A DNA stretch of 45,490 bases, taken from contig JAEEIJ010000061.1 in the NCBI GenBank assembly GCA_016281315.1, forward strand, positions 1 through 45,490, written 5' to 3'. The DNA is from Bacteroidales bacterium. Its GTDB lineage: Bacteria > Bacteroidota > Bacteroidia > Bacteroidales > UBA932. The position numbers and the translations under genes are program-made. The notes under the pieces were generated by a model, which was not told the DNA's origin, ran no database searches, and worked only from the letters and a program-made list of their open reading frames with translations. How positions within the stretch are numbered: position 1 is the first letter of the stretch; every line of letters starts with the position of its first letter. This document shows, in pieces, positions 44,143-45,490 of this stretch.

Positions 44143-45490
44143 ATGAAAAAAATATATACAGTTTTCTCAGTCATTGCACTGACAGTTTTAGTAGCGGGCT
44201 GCGCCAAGGAGATCGCAGATCCGGATGCAAATGAAGTGGTCGCAACAGACCAGACCAAGGGAGAGTGTGAAATAACGGTTCAACTCTCCGTTCCGGAGTG
44301 CCCGGACGTCAAGACAACGCTTGGCGCTAAAACCGGCAACTCCTATCCTGTCCTTTGGAGTTCAGGGGACGTCATTACCCTCAACGGCGTTGCCGCCCAG
44401 AGTTTCACCCCTGCAAGCGGCAACGCCTCTGCAACTGCAACTTTTTATGCTGGGAAAGATGATCAGGGGCACAGCAAAACATTCAGCACTCCTTACAATT
44501 TCCTTTATCTTGGTGTGGCGGGCCAGTCAAATCAGGTCACTTTCCCCGCAACCCAGAGTTATGTTGAGGGCGGATTTGACCCTGCCGCCATGCCGATGTA
44601 TGCTTCGGTGACAGACCTTTCCGGCAACATCACCTTCAGCCACGTAGGAGCGCTTTTGAAGTTCTCCTTCACCGGCTCCAAGAAGATTGATTCCGTTACC
44701 CTTACGGCTGTCGACGTTTCCCAGTCCCTTTCCGGAACTTTCACCATCGGCGCTACTGCGGATATCCTGAACGGTACGCTTACCCCTGCTTCCGCTGGCG
44801 GAGCGATTAATTATAACTTCGGCGGGCACATTCAGCTCAGCGACACCCCGTTCGAGTTCTATGTGGCAGTTCCTGCCGGCACTTATGCGGGCGGTATTGC
44901 GCTGGAAATTGTGGACAACGATTCCGGCCATATGAACGTGACGGTGCTGGACGGCAGTTCCAATACCCTTGCTCCCGGCAAGGTCATCGAGTTCGACAAT
45001 GTGGTATACATTCCTGCCAAGGAAAACAACCTCAAGCAGATTCGGAATGCCGCGACCTTCCAGGAGTTCGTGAACGCGGTTGCAGGTGGCAACAAGACGC
45101 TTAACGCACGTCTGACACCTTCTGCTGCGAGCATCGACCTTTCTTCCATCGCAGGAAGTTTCTCCTCTATCGAGGACTACAAGGGCATCTTCGACGGCAA
45201 CGGCAAGACCCTCAGCGGCCTCACCAAGCCCATGTTCGACAACCTGCAGGGCGTGGTGAAGAACCTTACACTGAATTCTACAATCAGCACTACCGAAACT
45301 GGTCAGCACTGGGGGATTTTCGCAAAGCAGATTACTCCTTCCCTGGAGGTCGATGACGTTCCCGGCCTTCAGAACTGTATTGCAAGTGGGTCCATTACCT
45401 GGACTCCTGCTTCTGCCATCGATAGCTACATGACCCTTGGCGGCCTGGTCGGCAACAATCGCGGTGGTACCATTACCGGCAGCACCAACA
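44143..45490 (+). CDS. Fimbrillin-like/GLUG-like lipoprotein, 3' truncated by window edge
   Basis: ATG 44143 opens a frame that has no stop up to the window end, so at least 449 residues. Signal MKKIYTVFSVIALTVLVAGC. Residues about 30-285 repeat the fimbrillin-like domain (VKTTLGAKTGNSYPVLWSSG, FPATQSYVEGGFDPAAMPMY). Residues about 300-380 match the ATFQ domain of the giant lipoprotein (ATFQEFVNAVAGGNKTLNAR; IEDYKGIFDGNGKTLSGLTK), and GGLVGNNRGGTITGS starts the GLUG-like repeats. Thus it is a shorter paralogue of the 37461 product lacking the FnIII/AEDF modules. The 18-mer GGTGGCAACAAGACGCTT is shared exactly at 40299 and 45085. Confidence 0.75.
   Translation, partial: MKKIYTVFSVIALTVLVAGCAKEIADPDANEVVATDQTKGECEITVQLSVPECPDVKTTLGAKTGNSYPVLWSSGDVITLNGVAAQSFTPASGNASATATFYAGKDDQGHSKTFSTPYNFLYLGVAGQSNQVTFPATQSYVEGGFDPAAMPMYASVTDLSGNITFSHVGALLKFSFTGSKKIDSVTLTAVDVSQSLSGTFTIGATADILNGTLTPASAGGAINYNFGGHIQLSDTPFEFYVAVPAGTYAGGIALEIVDNDSGHMNVTVLDGSSNTLAPGKVIEFDNVVYIPAKENNLKQIRNAATFQEFVNAVAGGNKTLNARLTPSAASIDLSSIAGSFSSIEDYKGIFDGNGKTLSGLTKPMFDNLQGVVKNLTLNSTISTTETGQHWGIFAKQITPSLEVDDVPGLQNCIASGSITWTPASAIDSYMTLGGLVGNNRGGTITGSTN

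Overview
This window looks like chromosome of a GC-rich (roughly 58-60%) Bacteroidales bacterium, of the gut or rumen type. The evidence is a SusC/SusD pair, BACON, DUF5689 and DUF6377-type proteins, many Bacteroidetes lipoproteins, an OMP_b-brl-type TonB receptor, and promoters of the Bacteroidetes form TTTG-N19-21-TAnnTTTG. Genus cannot be fixed from the sequence alone.

Region 1 (1-7.7 kb): the C-terminal part of pyruvate phosphate dikinase, then an AIR-synthase-like protein overlapping a PIN-PhoH ATPase. A 415-base convergent intergenic region follows, built almost wholly of short inverted repeats. Next are a secreted beta-helix protein on the minus strand and folC on the plus strand. folC carries two identical 57-nt in-frame palindromic insertions.

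Region 2 (7.8-16 kb): a 1727-residue secreted alpha-2-macroglobulin-like protein without a visible thioester motif, which holds one full and one half copy of the same in-frame element. It ends against a convergent TonB-dependent outer-membrane receptor. The 600 bases upstream of the receptor hold an array of the palindrome TGGACCTGGTCCA, two tandem stem-loops related to one behind phoH, and tRNA-Val(TAC).

Region 3 (16-25.8 kb): an AT-richer RHH-PIN toxin-antitoxin pair, then the minus-strand pair pbpC (PBP1C) and a thioester alpha-2-macroglobulin lipoprotein. A DUF6377-type membrane regulator is divergent from the latter.

Region 4 (25.9-45.5 kb, open at the right edge): one long plus-strand cluster. 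In order it holds an endonuclease/exonuclease/phosphatase (EEP) enzyme, a lipoprotein, SusC, SusD, a BACON lipoprotein, a DUF5689-like lipoprotein, an Ig/FnIII lipoprotein, a 46-residue peptide, a 1550-residue fimbrillin-like/FnIII/GLUG-like protein, a 41-residue peptide, a fimbrillin-like-EEP fusion, and a partial fimbrillin-like/GLUG-like protein. I read it as a surface uptake locus with two secreted phosphodiester-type hydrolases. The substrate is not shown, but a phosphorylated polymer or nucleic acid is more likely than a plain glycan because no glycosidase is present.

The most unusual signals are: (i) the 57-nt palindromic element inside coding sequences of two unrelated genes, adding a peptide near DAPSVTEKKADVPSG; (ii) intergenic clusters of several distinct palindromic repeat families, one of them shared by two loci 11 kb apart; (iii) strong over-representation of GGCCGAT/ATCGGCC, thinning out across the SusCD cluster; (iv) two unannotatable small peptides placed before fimbrillin-like lipoproteins; and (v) -7 promoter boxes lying within a few bases of start codons.
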